DNA of 64,000 bases from Desulfoluna sp942491485 (GCA_942491485.1 CALOAX010000004.1:1-64000), one strand, 5' to 3'; counted from the first letter of the stretch, positions 48,985 through 58,012 are shown. Notes: generated from the letters alone by a model not told the origin. Translations and numbers: made by a program.

Positions 48985-51660
48985 ATGAATTATAAGGCAG
49001 TTAGTGATGTTTTGATGGCGTCGTCCACGAAAAAAAGACCACCAACAATGCTCCAGTCGGGCCCAATGCGTTATAATTACTCATGCCGATGCACCCCCTT
49101 TGCTTTATCGCTTTTTCTGGGGGCGGTACTTCTTCTCTTCTCTGCGACAGCTGTGATGGCGGCTATGGATCAGGACCCCCTGACCGCAGCTCAACGCAGC
49201 TGGCTTGATGCCCACAAAGGGCAACTTACCCTGGCTTTTGAACCGGACTGGCCGCCGGCCTCCTTTTTTAACGGGGCGGGGAAGGTGCAGGGTATCATTC
49301 CCGAGTATGTCTCTCTCATTGAAAAAAAACTGGGATTTCAGTTCAAGCGGGTTGGTTATGACACCTGGGCCGATATTCTTCGGGCTGGGTACGATGGTGA
49401 GTTGGACGTGATTCCCACCATGGCCCGAACTCCGGAACGCGAACTCCTCCTCAATTTTACGCGACCCTATTTTCAGGTACCCACCACCATCGTGACAGGG
49501 CCGGGGGGCAGTGGTGTGATGAGCCTTGAGGACATGGAGGGCAAAAGGGTCTGCGTGCTCAGGGAAAGCGCGGACCACCAGATTTTGGAGAAAAAGTACC
49601 CGGGGATCAGGCTGGTCCCTGTGGATTATACCCTGGATGGCCTGAAGATGGTCAGTTTCGGTGAAGCGGACGGGCTGGTTGCCGATGTGGCCACAACTTC
49701 CTACCTTATAGAAAAGCATGGCCTGAGTCAGCTGCAGAGCTCAGGGTACACCCACTACAGTTATGAGATGTGCATGGGGATATCCAGGGTCCATCCCATG
49801 CTGGTTGATATCATGAACCGCGCCCTGACCATGATTACTCCTGAAGAAAAACGGGAGATTTTTCAAACCTGGCTCGATTTGAAACAGCGGCCTTTTTATC
49901 ACGATCCCGATTTTCGCGTGTATGCCATGATTTTGGCGGGGGGGGTGGGGGCCGGAGTTTTGGTCATGATTCTTCTCTGGACTCGGAGCCTGCGGCGTGC
50001 GGTTGAGCGGACCTCCCTGGTGAACCGCAAGGCGGAAGAGTCCCTAAGAGCCCAGGCCGCTGAGCTGGAGGGGGCAAGGCAGCGGGTGGCCCGAGCCAAC
50101 CTTGAGCTGACCCAGGTGTTCAACGCTTCCACACCCATGCTCATTATTGACCGTGAATTTCGTCTTCTTCGCATGAACCGTACCTTCAGTGAGCTCTTTG
50201 GGGTCGATCCCTCCACCATTGCCGGTAAACATTGCTATGAGGTGATTCAGGGGGGCATTTGCCGAACCGAAGCCTGTCCGTTGAATCAGGCTCTTTTAGG
50301 CATTGCGCCCCGCCGTGGTGAAAGCCTTTTCTCTTCGGCAAGCTGTGAAGGCATTCCCTGCCTTGTGAGTGCCAACACCCTGAAGGATGAGGGGGGAGAG
50401 GTTGTGGGGATCGTTGACAGCTTCACCGATATTTCCCGGCTTCTGCAGGTGGAAGAGGAGAAAGAGCAGCTTCGGGTACAATTGAGGCACTCCCAGAAGA
50501 TGGAAGCCTTAGGAACCTTAGCCGGTGGGATCGCCCACGATTTTAATAATATTCTCTCCCCCATTATCGGTTATGCCGAGATGACCCAGCTTTCGCTTCC
50601 CCAGGATAGTGTGGAAGCGGAGAATATGACGGGCATTCTCAAAGCGGCTGAAAGAGCCCGGAATCTTGTTCGACAGATTTTGACCCTCTCACGTCGTCAT
50701 CAGGCTGAACTCAAACCGGTCCGTGTACAGCCGGTTGTGAAAGAGGCCCTCACCCTTCTTCGTTCCACCCTGCCCAGCACCATTGCCATCAAGGCATCTC
50801 TCCATGCGGAAGACTCCTTGATTTGCGGGGATCCCACCCAGGTACACCAGATTATCATGAACCTGTGCACCAACGCATACCACGCCATGGAAGAGCTGGG
50901 GGAAGGAACCCTTGAGGTCACTCTGGACACGGTGACCAAGGATGATGAAACGATAACCGCCCTTGGTCATCATTCCGGTTCCTGTTTGCGGGTGCTGGTA
51001 AGGGATACCGGCGTCGGCATGGGTGCCGCAGACCGGGATCGAATTTTTGATCCCTATTTTACCACCAAGGATGAGGGCAAGGGCACCGGCCTTGGGCTTT
51101 CCGTTGTTCATGGCATTGTTCGCGAATGCGGAGGGAGTATCTCGGTTTCCAGTGCCCCGGGGGAAGGGACCACCTTTACGCTCTATTTTCCCGTTGTGGA
51201 AGGGCAGGAGAGTGCACCTGAACCCGTGGTGATAGATGGACCACCTACGGGTCGTGAATCGGTTCTGGTGGTGGATGATGAAGAGGATGTGGTGTTTTTG
51301 TTGAAACGGATGCTCTGCCGGGCAGGCTATCGGGTTACCGCCACAACGGACAGCCGGGACGCCCTCTCCCTGTTCAAGGCAAATCCGGGGGCCTTTGACC
51401 TCGTGGTGAGCGACATGACCATGCCGGGCATGACCGGGTTTGAACTGGCCCGGGAGATTAAAGGGATTACCCGGGAAACACCGGTGGTTCTCTGCACGGG
51501 GTACAACGACAGGGTGGTGTGTGAAAAGGCGGAAAAAATAGGTGTGGAGACTTTTCTGATGAAACCCGTTGAGATGAACACACTCCTTACGGCTGTGAGG
51601 CAGGAGCTGGATGGGGGTGAGCACACTTATGCCTCCGGCGGCAAGGTGGGGGCACCTTGA
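48985..51660 (+). CDS. BvgS-like hybrid histidine kinase with periplasmic binding-protein sensor
   Basis: About 891 residues. A signal/anchor (FALSLFLGAVLLLFSATAVM, ~39-58) precedes a solute-binding domain of the HisJ type (~70-300: LTLAFEPDWPPASFFNGAGK, FTRPYFQVPTTIV). A TM helix (~313-333), coiled coil and a PAS domain (~374-486, with a Cys-rich loop GGICRTEACPLNQ) follow. HisKA has phospho-acceptor His518 in GGIAHDFNNILSP; HATPase has NLCTNAYHAMEELG and GTGLGLSVVHG; a receiver ends the protein with Asp in LVVSDMTMPGMTG. It probably senses an amino acid-like ligand. Several start codons are possible (48973-49066). The last residues ASGGKVGAP are encoded by an R1 repeat, which also supplies the stop. 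Confidence 0.88.
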   Translation: MNYKAVSDVLMASSTKKRPPTMLQSGPMRYNYSCRCTPFALSLFLGAVLLLFSATAVMAAMDQDPLTAAQRSWLDAHKGQLTLAFEPDWPPASFFNGAGKVQGIIPEYVSLIEKKLGFQFKRVGYDTWADILRAGYDGELDVIPTMARTPERELLLNFTRPYFQVPTTIVTGPGGSGVMSLEDMEGKRVCVLRESADHQILEKKYPGIRLVPVDYTLDGLKMVSFGEADGLVADVATTSYLIEKHGLSQLQSSGYTHYSYEMCMGISRVHPMLVDIMNRALTMITPEEKREIFQTWLDLKQRPFYHDPDFRVYAMILAGGVGAGVLVMILLWTRSLRRAVERTSLVNRKAEESLRAQAAELEGARQRVARANLELTQVFNASTPMLIIDREFRLLRMNRTFSELFGVDPSTIAGKHCYEVIQGGICRTEACPLNQALLGIAPRRGESLFSSASCEGIPCLVSANTLKDEGGEVVGIVDSFTDISRLLQVEEEKEQLRVQLRHSQKMEALGTLAGGIAHDFNNILSPIIGYAEMTQLSLPQDSVEAENMTGILKAAERARNLVRQILTLSRRHQAELKPVRVQPVVKEALTLLRSTLPSTIAIKASLHAEDSLICGDPTQVHQIIMNLCTNAYHAMEELGEGTLEVTLDTVTKDDETITALGHHSGSCLRVLVRDTGVGMGAADRDRIFDPYFTTKDEGKGTGLGLSVVHGIVRECGGSISVSSAPGEGTTFTLYFPVVEGQESAPEPVVIDGPPTGRESVLVVDDEEDVVFLLKRMLCRAGYRVTATTDSRDALSLFKANPGAFDLVVSDMTMPGMTGFELAREIKGITRETPVVLCTGYNDRVVCEKAEKIGVETFLMKPVEMNTLLTAVRQELDGGEHTYASGGKVGAP

Positions 51661-51720
51661 AACCCGGTGGCGAATGCGTGCAGGGTGTCGTGCCGCCATC
51701 GTTTTTTTGGCATTCGCGCG
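51631..51720 (+). repeat. R1 repeat copy encoding the C-terminus of the BvgS-like kinase
   Basis: GCCTCCGGCGG, hairpin CAAGGTGG-GG-GCACCTTG, the stop TGA at 51658-51660 at the hairpin's 3' foot, then GGCGAATGCG...GGCATTCGCG. It is similar to the R1 part of 35652. Confidence 0.85.
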
Positions 51721-52100
51721 AAGGGTAAGGGCCTCGCTGTGAAATAATTATACAGCAACCATTACCGGGCGTTTCCACAATACCGTGTGGTCCAAAGTTC
51801 AATTTTCAAGCACTCGGTGCTGGTCATACTGAGCGTGTATAATTAAATTCTGGTAAGGCCCTAACGTGGGGCAACTGCCTTCGCGGGAGATGCCGCTTTC
51901 ATAGTTCATGGAACCCATGTCGATTTTTTTTGGTAAGGTCTTGACGTTGAAGGGGGTAACTCTGTGGGATGGAGGGTTCAGCCCCTGTCCGTCGGCATGG
52001 GAGTTGACGCTGGTACTTCTCAAGCTAAGAAAATGTATTCTGTCTCTTCGAGGCTTGTGACTCTGTACGCACGAACCGACAGTATTTGTGTCAGGTGAAC
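51721..52100. other. Intergenic stretch with nothing recognised
   Basis: About 380 bases between two convergent R1 copies, between a plus-strand kinase and a minus-strand oxidoreductase. I see no gene, terminator with U tract or repeat module in it. Confidence 0.4.
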
Positions 52101-52182
52101 GCCCTTGCGCTTTTTCCTGAGGAACGAAGGGAAAAGCGCAAGGGCAATCAGCTTTCGAGGTGGCTCACCTCGCCGCCGGAGG
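52101..52182 (-). repeat. R1 repeat copy after the Old Yellow Enzyme gene
   Basis: A long distal stem GCCCTTGCGC/GCGCAAGGGC continuous with the apical stem, loop GAGGAACGA at 52119-52127, hairpin GAGGTG-GCT-CACCTC, and GCCGCCGGAGGC ending 44 bases from the minus-strand stop. Confidence 0.85.
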
Positions 52183-52225
52183 CCGGTTTTTTCTGGCCAT
52201 TTTTTAGCATAGAAGGAAAAGGCGC

Positions 52226-53323
52226 CTAGCCTTTTTTAACCCGGGCCATGCAGCGGATGCCTTCGCCTTTGCGGGCAGGGACAAAGCATCGGCAGCAGGA
52301 GTTGCAGGTGGCCGGTTCGGTGTCGCCTCCCTGCCAGCGGGCGATGAGGTTGGGTTCCCGAATGAGGGGGCGTGAGAGGCTGATGAGATCGGCCCTGCCC
52401 TCATTGTGCATGGTGATGGCGGTCTCAAGGGAACGGATGCCTCCCACGAGCATCACGGGGACATGGACCGACTCTTTGATGGCCTTTCCGGCATCCCGGA
52501 AGTAGGCTTCTTTTTCCGGGGCGTTGATGCGGGTTCGGATGGGGGCCAGCTCCCCGCTTTCAGGGGTACCGCCGCTTACCTCGATGGCGTCGATGCCCTC
52601 ATGGGCAAGGCGAACGGCTACCTTACAGGCGTCTTCGATGGAGAATCCCCCCTCAACGTGATCGCAGCTGTTGAGTTTGATCAGGACCGGGTAGTCCGCC
52701 CCCACGGCTTCCCTTACGGCGGTGTAGACTTCAAGGAGAAGGCGCATGCGGTGTTCCACAGGTCCTCCGTACCAGTCGCTGCGTCGGTTTTCCAAGGGGG
52801 AGAGGGACTGGCTTAACAGGTAGCCGTGGGCACCGTGGAGTTGCACCCCGTCAAACCCTGCCTCTTTGGCCCTTCGAGCCGCATCGGCAAAGGCCTTCAC
52901 CACGTTTTTAAAGTCACAGGGCCCCATCTCTTTCACCGGGGGCTCTTCATCTCCGGTGATGGAGATGATGCGGGGGGCAAGGCCCGACTCATCGGTGCTG
53001 GCTCGCCTGCCGGCATGGGCCAGTTGGGCAACGATGCGCCCGTTCCGGGCGTGGACCGCCTCCACCATTTTACGAAGGCCAGGAAGAAAGGCGTCGTCGT
53101 GAACCCCCAGTTGCATAGGGCCTGCTTTTCCCTCCAGTTCCACAAAGGCATGCCCTGTGACGATGAGTCCCACGCCGCCATCGGAAAGGGCGGCCATGCA
53201 GTCAATGAGCCTTTGGGTGACGCTTCCGTCGGGACCGGCCATCCCTTCCCAGGTGGCGGAACGGACAAAGCGGTTGGCAAGCTTCATGCCGTTGATGGTC
53301 ATGGATTCAAAAAGAGGGGTCAT
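52226..53323 (-). CDS. Old Yellow Enzyme family NADH:flavin oxidoreductase
   Basis: A 365-residue FMN-dependent TIM-barrel enzyme that reduces activated C=C bonds. Family landmarks: NRFVRSATWEGMA (~17-29), RIVAQLAHAGRRAS (~97-110), the catalytic region GVQLHGAHGYLLSQSLSPLE with NRRSDWYGG (~160-188), and LVGGIRSLETA (~292-302) for FMN phosphate. The C-terminus carries CNSCCRCFVPARKGEGIRC, a Cys set that may hold a metal or iron-sulfur cluster, as in the cluster-containing dienoyl-CoA reductase branch but without its extra FAD domain. It is 98 bases downstream of a PhzF-like gene on the same strand. The substrate is unknown. Confidence 0.88.
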   Translation of the reverse strand: MTPLFESMTINGMKLANRFVRSATWEGMAGPDGSVTQRLIDCMAALSDGGVGLIVTGHAFVELEGKAGPMQLGVHDDAFLPGLRKMVEAVHARNGRIVAQLAHAGRRASTDESGLAPRIISITGDEEPPVKEMGPCDFKNVVKAFADAARRAKEAGFDGVQLHGAHGYLLSQSLSPLENRRSDWYGGPVEHRMRLLLEVYTAVREAVGADYPVLIKLNSCDHVEGGFSIEDACKVAVRLAHEGIDAIEVSGGTPESGELAPIRTRINAPEKEAYFRDAGKAIKESVHVPVMLVGGIRSLETAITMHNEGRADLISLSRPLIREPNLIARWQGGDTEPATCNSCCRCFVPARKGEGIRCMARVKKG

Positions 53324-53420
53324 CTGGATCTCCTGCCTGGTATATCAGATATCAATAAAGCTCTTTACGCTATATCAGATGGTTGCGGTCACGCCAATAA
53401 AAATGTGACAACACGTCAGT

Positions 53421-54287
53421 TCACCTGTGGGGTGATGGGGGAATCGGTCTTTCTTCTGGTGTGCCACCGTATCCGCCCACGATGACCCGCGTGGGCTCGG
53501 TTTCTTCGAGGAGCACGTCAATGCGGGAGGGACTTCCCATGGCATGGCCCTGTTCAAAGATGTAGCGTTCCCGCCGGGTGCCGTGGCGATGCAGGTAGGC
53601 GGCCAGCGCGCCGCTGGCACTGCCAGTGGCCGACTCTTCGTCAATGCCGTATCGGGGGGCAAAATTGCGGCAGCAGGCGGTGTGGGCCGGGTTCCGGGGG
53701 GCCAGGCAGAAGAGGTGGAATCCCACGGTGTCGGTGGCGTTGTTGAAGGCGGCCATGGCGTGAAAGTCCGGGGTGACCGCTTCAAGGGTTTTGCGTGAAG
53801 CCAGAGGGACCATGATGTCCATGAGGCCGGTGGAGACGGGTTGGAGAGGCATGCCAGTGGTTGTGAGTTCGTCTGTCGACAGGCCCAGGATGGGAGCCAC
53901 CTGTGCCGGATCGAGAGTTTCGCCGAAGGTAGGGGCCATCTGTTCCATCCAGACGGCTCCGGTGTCGTCAAGGGTGACGGTGATTTTCCCCTCTTTGAGT
54001 CCCTGTCGGTGGCGGCCCGGCGAGACAAGGCCAAGGTGGGCCATGACGGTCCAGGCCGCCACGGTGGCATGGCCGCAGAGGTCCACCTCCGCCACCGGTG
54101 TAAAATAGCGGATGGTGAGGTTGCCCTCGGCCAGCCCTGTGATAAAGGCGGTCTCCGAAACTCCAACCTCATGGGCCACGGCCTGCATGGTGGCGTCACT
54201 CATGCCGTCGGCACGAACCACCACGCCGGCGGCGTTGCCGCCTCGACCGGCATCTGTATAGGCTTGTTGAAGGTAAACAGGTTCCAT
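53421..54287 (-). CDS. PhzF-family isomerase-like protein
   Basis: A 288-residue protein with the diaminopimelate epimerase-like fold. The PhzF start PVYLQQAYTDAGRGGNAAGV with VVRADGMSD matches the family, catalytic Glu45 lies in GVSETAFI, and the C-terminal ESATGSASGALAAYLHRHG (~210-228) is the G-D/S-x-A-T-G-S-A motif. PhzF itself isomerises a phenazine precursor, but most members act on unknown small molecules; no phenazine genes are near. The start at 54285-54287 is supported by alignment, while the ribosome site is weak. It is probably cotranscribed with the Old Yellow Enzyme gene. Confidence 0.85.
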   Translation of the reverse strand: MEPVYLQQAYTDAGRGGNAAGVVVRADGMSDATMQAVAHEVGVSETAFITGLAEGNLTIRYFTPVAEVDLCGHATVAAWTVMAHLGLVSPGRHRQGLKEGKITVTLDDTGAVWMEQMAPTFGETLDPAQVAPILGLSTDELTTTGMPLQPVSTGLMDIMVPLASRKTLEAVTPDFHAMAAFNNATDTVGFHLFCLAPRNPAHTACCRNFAPRYGIDEESATGSASGALAAYLHRHGTRRERYIFEQGHAMGSPSRIDVLLEETEPTRVIVGGYGGTPEERPIPPSPHR

Positions 54288-54468
54288 GACTCTTGGATAA
54301 CACACCGGTAGGTCAGGGAAAAGGGGGAAACCCGTTAGGCCATCGACTGTGTGTATGCATTGTCTCCGGCATATTGACTTTTTCATTTTGACATCAGAAA
54401 GATATGAGAATAATTTTAAGGATTACGCATCCACGTTTTCAACGTTGGAGAGCGTTTCATAAAAAAGA

Positions 54469-54560
54469 GCCTCCGGCGGCCAGGTGAAGGCACCTGGAAA
54501 CCTGATTGCGAATGCGCTACGTGTGGCGTTTAGCAGGCTTTTATGCTTCCGCATTCGCGC
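54469..54560 (+). repeat. R1 repeat copy upstream of the PhzF gene
   Basis: GCCTCCGGCGG, hairpin CCAGGTG-AAGG-CACCTGG (a distinct compensated sequence), then distal stem TTGCGAATGCG/CGCATTCGCGCAA. Confidence 0.85.
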
Positions 54561-54675
54561 AATGGTTGACGGCACGCAATGTTTATCACACTCGCATAAG
54601 CTGTATGTGCTCCGCACATGATTTTGGAAATGTGCCTATGGGGCAGGGACGTTACTGACGCCATACATCAGCTGT

Positions 54676-54716
54676 TGCAAGCCGCTTTCGAGGTGGCTCA
54701 CCTCGCCGCCGGAGGC
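54676..54716 (-). repeat. R1 repeat copy (proximal half)
   Basis: GCAAGCCGCTTTC, hairpin GAGGTG-GCT-CACCTC and GCCGCCGGAGGC, 27 bases before the start of the iron-sulfur/TVP38 fusion gene. Confidence 0.8.
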
Positions 54717-54742
54717 AGGATTCTTAAAGGAGAGAGCAGTCG

Positions 54743-56533
54743 TTGAAAACTGGAATCGAACGGATTTTTTCTGAGCCATCCCCAAGCCGTGAACCGGTGT
54801 GCACCGGTTGCGGAACGTGCCTTGGGGGGTGTGCCTTTTTAAGGGAGCATGGAAGCCCTCTTGAGATCCGTGATATGCTTGAGACCAATCCGGATGAGGC
54901 TTTTCGTCTGGCGTTCCTTTGCTCTCTCTGCGGTCTCTGCACTGCCATCTGCCCTGAAGGGGACGATCCCGCCGCTTTTTTTCTTTCGCTGAGGCGGGAT
55001 GCCGTGGCGGGTGGAAAGGTGGATCTTGCGCCGTATTCTACCTTGCTCTCTTACGAAGCGCGAGGGGTCTCTCGCCGCTACACCTGGTCCCATCTGCCCG
55101 ACGGGTGCGACACGGTTTTTTTCCCGGGTTGCGGGCTTTCGGGAACGCGCCATGAAAAGACCCATCGAACCTGGGAGTACCTGAAGGAAAAATTTCCCGC
55201 AACGGGGCTGGTTCTGGACTGTTGCACCAAGCCTTCCCATGACCTCGGGAGGCAGGAGGCCTTTGAGGGGGCCTTTGGTGAGATGCGTGGGTGGCTGCTG
55301 GAGCAGGGCGTGCGTCGTGTGGTGGTGGCCTGTCCCAACTGCTTCAAGGTGTTCAGTCAATACGGCGAGGGGCTTGAGACGGTAAGTGTCTATGAGCTGA
55401 TGGCAGAAGACCCCGTGTTGATCCCGGCAACCCTTTCAGGTCCCCACATCATCCATGATCCTTGCCCGGTGCGGTTTGAAGGGGGCATTCAGAAGGCCGT
55501 GAAGGGTCTGGCCCTGCGAAGCGGGGCGACGGTAGTGGATTCTGCCCGTGGCGGCCGGCTGACATTGTGCTGCGGGGAGGGGGGTGCCGTTGGCGCTGTC
55601 TGTGCAAGTTACTCTGGTGACTGGCTGGATAGAATCCAGAAAAGAGGCAATGGGGGCGCTTTTCTGACCTATTGCAGCGGGTGTGCCTCCCGCTTGGGGA
55701 AGAATGGAGAGACCCGCCATATACTGGACCTCTATTTTAACGAGGACGGTGAAGCATGCAGGGTGGCGAGAAGCCCCATGACCTATGTCAATCGATTGCG
55801 GCTCAAACAAAGGGTGAAAAAGATGTCGGAACCTGCGGTAACGCGTGATCGGAATATCCCGATGGGTCGCTCCGGAAAGGGAGGGCTTGTTGTGAAGCTT
55901 CTCATTCTGCTGGCGCTCATCGGGGCTGGCGTGGGCCTGAAACTTTCTGGCCTTACGGCCTCTCTTTCTCCGGAGGGCGTGCGACTATGGGTGGAAGGGT
56001 TCGGGGTTGCAGGGCCGGTTGTATTTATCGCCCTTTATTGCATCGCTCCCTGCCTGTTGCTTCCCGCAAGCCCGTTAACCCTTGCCTCCGGCCTCCTTTT
56101 CGGACCCGTCATGGGACTTGCCTATACCATGGTGGGGGCCACGGGGGCAGCGACGCTCTCTTTTCTGATCTCCCGTTATCTTGCCGGGGATTGGGTGCGG
56201 CGAAAAATTGCCGGCACCGGCCTTGCGCGCCTGGACCAGAAGGTGGCCGAGGAGGGCTGGAAGGTGGTGGCCTTTACGCGGTTGGTACCTGTGTTCCCCT
56301 TTTTCCTTCTGAACTACGCCCTGGGGCTTACCCGGGTTCGCCTCTCCCATTATGTGGTGACCACCTTCCTCGGTATCTTTCCCGCTACCCTTGCCTTTAT
56401 TCTCTTCTCCAGCTCGCTCCTCGATCTTCTTCAGGGGCGCATCACAGCCCCCTTTGTGGGCGGCCTTTTTCTTCTGGGAGCCGTGGGAACCATTCCTTTT
56501 CTCGTGAAACGCTTCTGGAAAAAAGCCCCGTAA
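54743..56533 (+). CDS. CCG-domain iron-sulfur protein fused to a TVP38/TMEM64 membrane domain
   Basis: A 596-residue fusion. The N-terminus has two [4Fe-4S] motifs: Cys20/23/26/30 and Cys60/63/66/70. CCG-type motifs follow, as in HdrB/GlpC/LldE: FFPGCGLSGTR, LVLDCCTKPSHDLG, HDPCPVRFEGG and LTLCCGEGGAVG. Residues ~385-596 form a separate membrane module: LILLALIGAGVGLKLSGLTA, then ASPLTLASGLLFGPVMGLAY and FTRLVPVFPFFLLNYALGLT, the TVP38/VTT signature (F-x-R-x-x-P-x-x-P). It may couple a thiol or quinone redox step to a membrane function. TTG at 54743 is the start, behind AAGGAGAG. The linker KKMSEPAVTRDRNIPMGRSG contains in-frame ATGs but no clear ribosome site. Confidence 0.85.
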   Translation: MKTGIERIFSEPSPSREPVCTGCGTCLGGCAFLREHGSPLEIRDMLETNPDEAFRLAFLCSLCGLCTAICPEGDDPAAFFLSLRRDAVAGGKVDLAPYSTLLSYEARGVSRRYTWSHLPDGCDTVFFPGCGLSGTRHEKTHRTWEYLKEKFPATGLVLDCCTKPSHDLGRQEAFEGAFGEMRGWLLEQGVRRVVVACPNCFKVFSQYGEGLETVSVYELMAEDPVLIPATLSGPHIIHDPCPVRFEGGIQKAVKGLALRSGATVVDSARGGRLTLCCGEGGAVGAVCASYSGDWLDRIQKRGNGGAFLTYCSGCASRLGKNGETRHILDLYFNEDGEACRVARSPMTYVNRLRLKQRVKKMSEPAVTRDRNIPMGRSGKGGLVVKLLILLALIGAGVGLKLSGLTASLSPEGVRLWVEGFGVAGPVVFIALYCIAPCLLLPASPLTLASGLLFGPVMGLAYTMVGATGAATLSFLISRYLAGDWVRRKIAGTGLARLDQKVAEEGWKVVAFTRLVPVFPFFLLNYALGLTRVRLSHYVVTTFLGIFPATLAFILFSSSLLDLLQGRITAPFVGGLFLLGAVGTIPFLVKRFWKKAP

Positions 56534-56632
56534 CGCCCACCTCGACAAAACAGATGCAAGACGGTATGATGATAAAACATTGATTTGGTGTGCGAATGGC
56601 CCCTTGCATGTCAAAAAGGACTGAAATGCCTT

Positions 56633-56683
56633 GCCTCCGGCGGGTCGCTTTTTGAAATGAGCCCCGAAAACATTCCGCTTGCA
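56633..56683 (+). repeat. R3 repeat copy after the fusion gene
   Basis: GCCTCCGGCGGGTCGC, TTTTTGAAATGAGCC, CCG, AAAACATTCCGCTTGC. It begins about 100 bases after the fusion gene stop. Confidence 0.75.
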
Positions 56684-56748
56684 GGTCGTTCAATCAAAAA
56701 CTGTTGAGTGACCAACTGCTTTCGAATAAACCGAAATCGCTCTCAAAT

Positions 56749-56799
56749 CTGTTTGTCAAACTTTCCAAAAGTTTGGCCCCCGGCAGGGCCGCCGGAGGC
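56749..56799 (+). repeat. R2 repeat copy whose GGAGG may serve as a ribosome site
   Basis: CTGTTTGT, CAAACTTTCCAAAAGTTTG, GC hairpin and GCCGCCGGAGGC ending at 56799. GGAGG lies 9 bases upstream of the GTG at 56807. Confidence 0.8.
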
Positions 56800-56806
56800 A
56801 TGAAAG

Positions 56807-58012
56807 GTGCGTATGGGACGTGTCCGGACATTGGTTTGTGGTGTGTCTCTTTTTTTTATGACCTTCTGGTTGCCGGTGGCGGCGGCGATTTACACCCCGT
56901 TCTGGTACGATTTTTCCTGCAGCTGGCATGGGCGATGCGCCCTGCTTGAGGAGGGACGGCCCCGGGTGCTGGTTCGTGAGCTCACTTCCTACCTTGCTCA
57001 CACGGGCCCCCTGGAGGACCCGGACTGGTCAGAAAAAGAGCGGCAGCACCTTTCCGAAGCGCGGGTGCGTCTTGATGTGGCCACGGTGGGGGCGGTGGTG
57101 GCCCTTCTTTTCCTGACGGCTTTGACAACGGCAGCCCAGCTCAGGCGCTGTGCGTTGGTCAACCTGGCTCTTTTTCCCCTGCTAACGGGGATATTTCCTT
57201 TTTTCAAAACATTCTGGCGGGATCTGTTTCACCCGCTTCTTTTCTCCAATAATCTTTGGCTTAACACACCCTTGGATCTCTCCTATTACCTGATGCCCAG
57301 GCGCTTTTTTTTCTGGACCATAGCGATGGGGATCGCTTGTGCCGTAGTGATAAATGGATGCATCCTGCTGATTACATGGCGCAAGGGAAAAGGAGAGGCC
57401 CGGGGGAGGACGGACCAAACCACACAGACAGGAGGCGCAATGAAGCGAATCGGCTGGATGGCACTGGGGTTGGTTTTAGGCATTCTTGTATCCACAGGGT
57501 ATCGGATGGCAACGAAGGAGGTGGCGGCACCCCCGGCAGGTGCCGAGGCGGTGGCGGAAGAACAACAGGGTGCAGAGCAGAAATTCTCTTCTGTGCCCAC
57601 GGGTGGGGAAAATTCACCGGGCCCGGTTGCTTCCAGTGATGAGAAACCCTTTGCCCCGGATATGGACCGATTAAGGGCAGAACTGCCGGGCAACCTTGCC
57701 ATTCCCCCCCGTGACAAGGATGAACGATGGATGCGTGATGAAGCGAAAAAATCTCGAAACGAACTCTTCGGGCGGATCAGTTCCAATATTGCATCAGATG
57801 AAGAGGTTCACAGCTACTATGACGAGCAAGCCCTCCTCACCCGGGACAGCATCGCCATGCTGGAGTGGATTTTAAACGAGCACGAGGAGGAGATGGGTGA
57901 GCGTGACCTGGCCCGTCATCACTTTCTTCTGGATCAGTTCAAAAAGCGCCTTGCGGCCATCCCCGATCGGCAAGCCAGGGCCTTGAGACGAATTCATGAG
58001 AAACAGGGGTAG
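56807..58012 (+). CDS. DUF1461-like membrane protein joined to a second membrane-anchored region
   Basis: A 401-residue reading frame. Residues ~1-205 resemble DUF1461 (TIGR01906-like) membrane proteins: a TM start (LVCGVSLFFMTFWLPVAAAI), an external loop with DPDWSEKERQHLSEARVRL and three more helices. At 57440 an in-frame ATG (residue 212) follows a near-ideal GGAGG by 4 bases and begins MKRIGWMALGLVLGILVSTG, a new signal/anchor followed by an acidic, helical, probably periplasmic part (to residue 401). So either one fused protein is made, or two in-frame products of which the second has 190 residues. The GTG at 56807 or the ATG at 56813 could start the first. Function is unknown for both parts. 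Confidence 0.6.
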   Translation: MRMGRVRTLVCGVSLFFMTFWLPVAAAIYTPFWYDFSCSWHGRCALLEEGRPRVLVRELTSYLAHTGPLEDPDWSEKERQHLSEARVRLDVATVGAVVALLFLTALTTAAQLRRCALVNLALFPLLTGIFPFFKTFWRDLFHPLLFSNNLWLNTPLDLSYYLMPRRFFFWTIAMGIACAVVINGCILLITWRKGKGEARGRTDQTTQTGGAMKRIGWMALGLVLGILVSTGYRMATKEVAAPPAGAEAVAEEQQGAEQKFSSVPTGGENSPGPVASSDEKPFAPDMDRLRAELPGNLAIPPRDKDERWMRDEAKKSRNELFGRISSNIASDEEVHSYYDEQALLTRDSIAMLEWILNEHEEEMGERDLARHHFLLDQFKKRLAAIPDRQARALRRIHEKQG

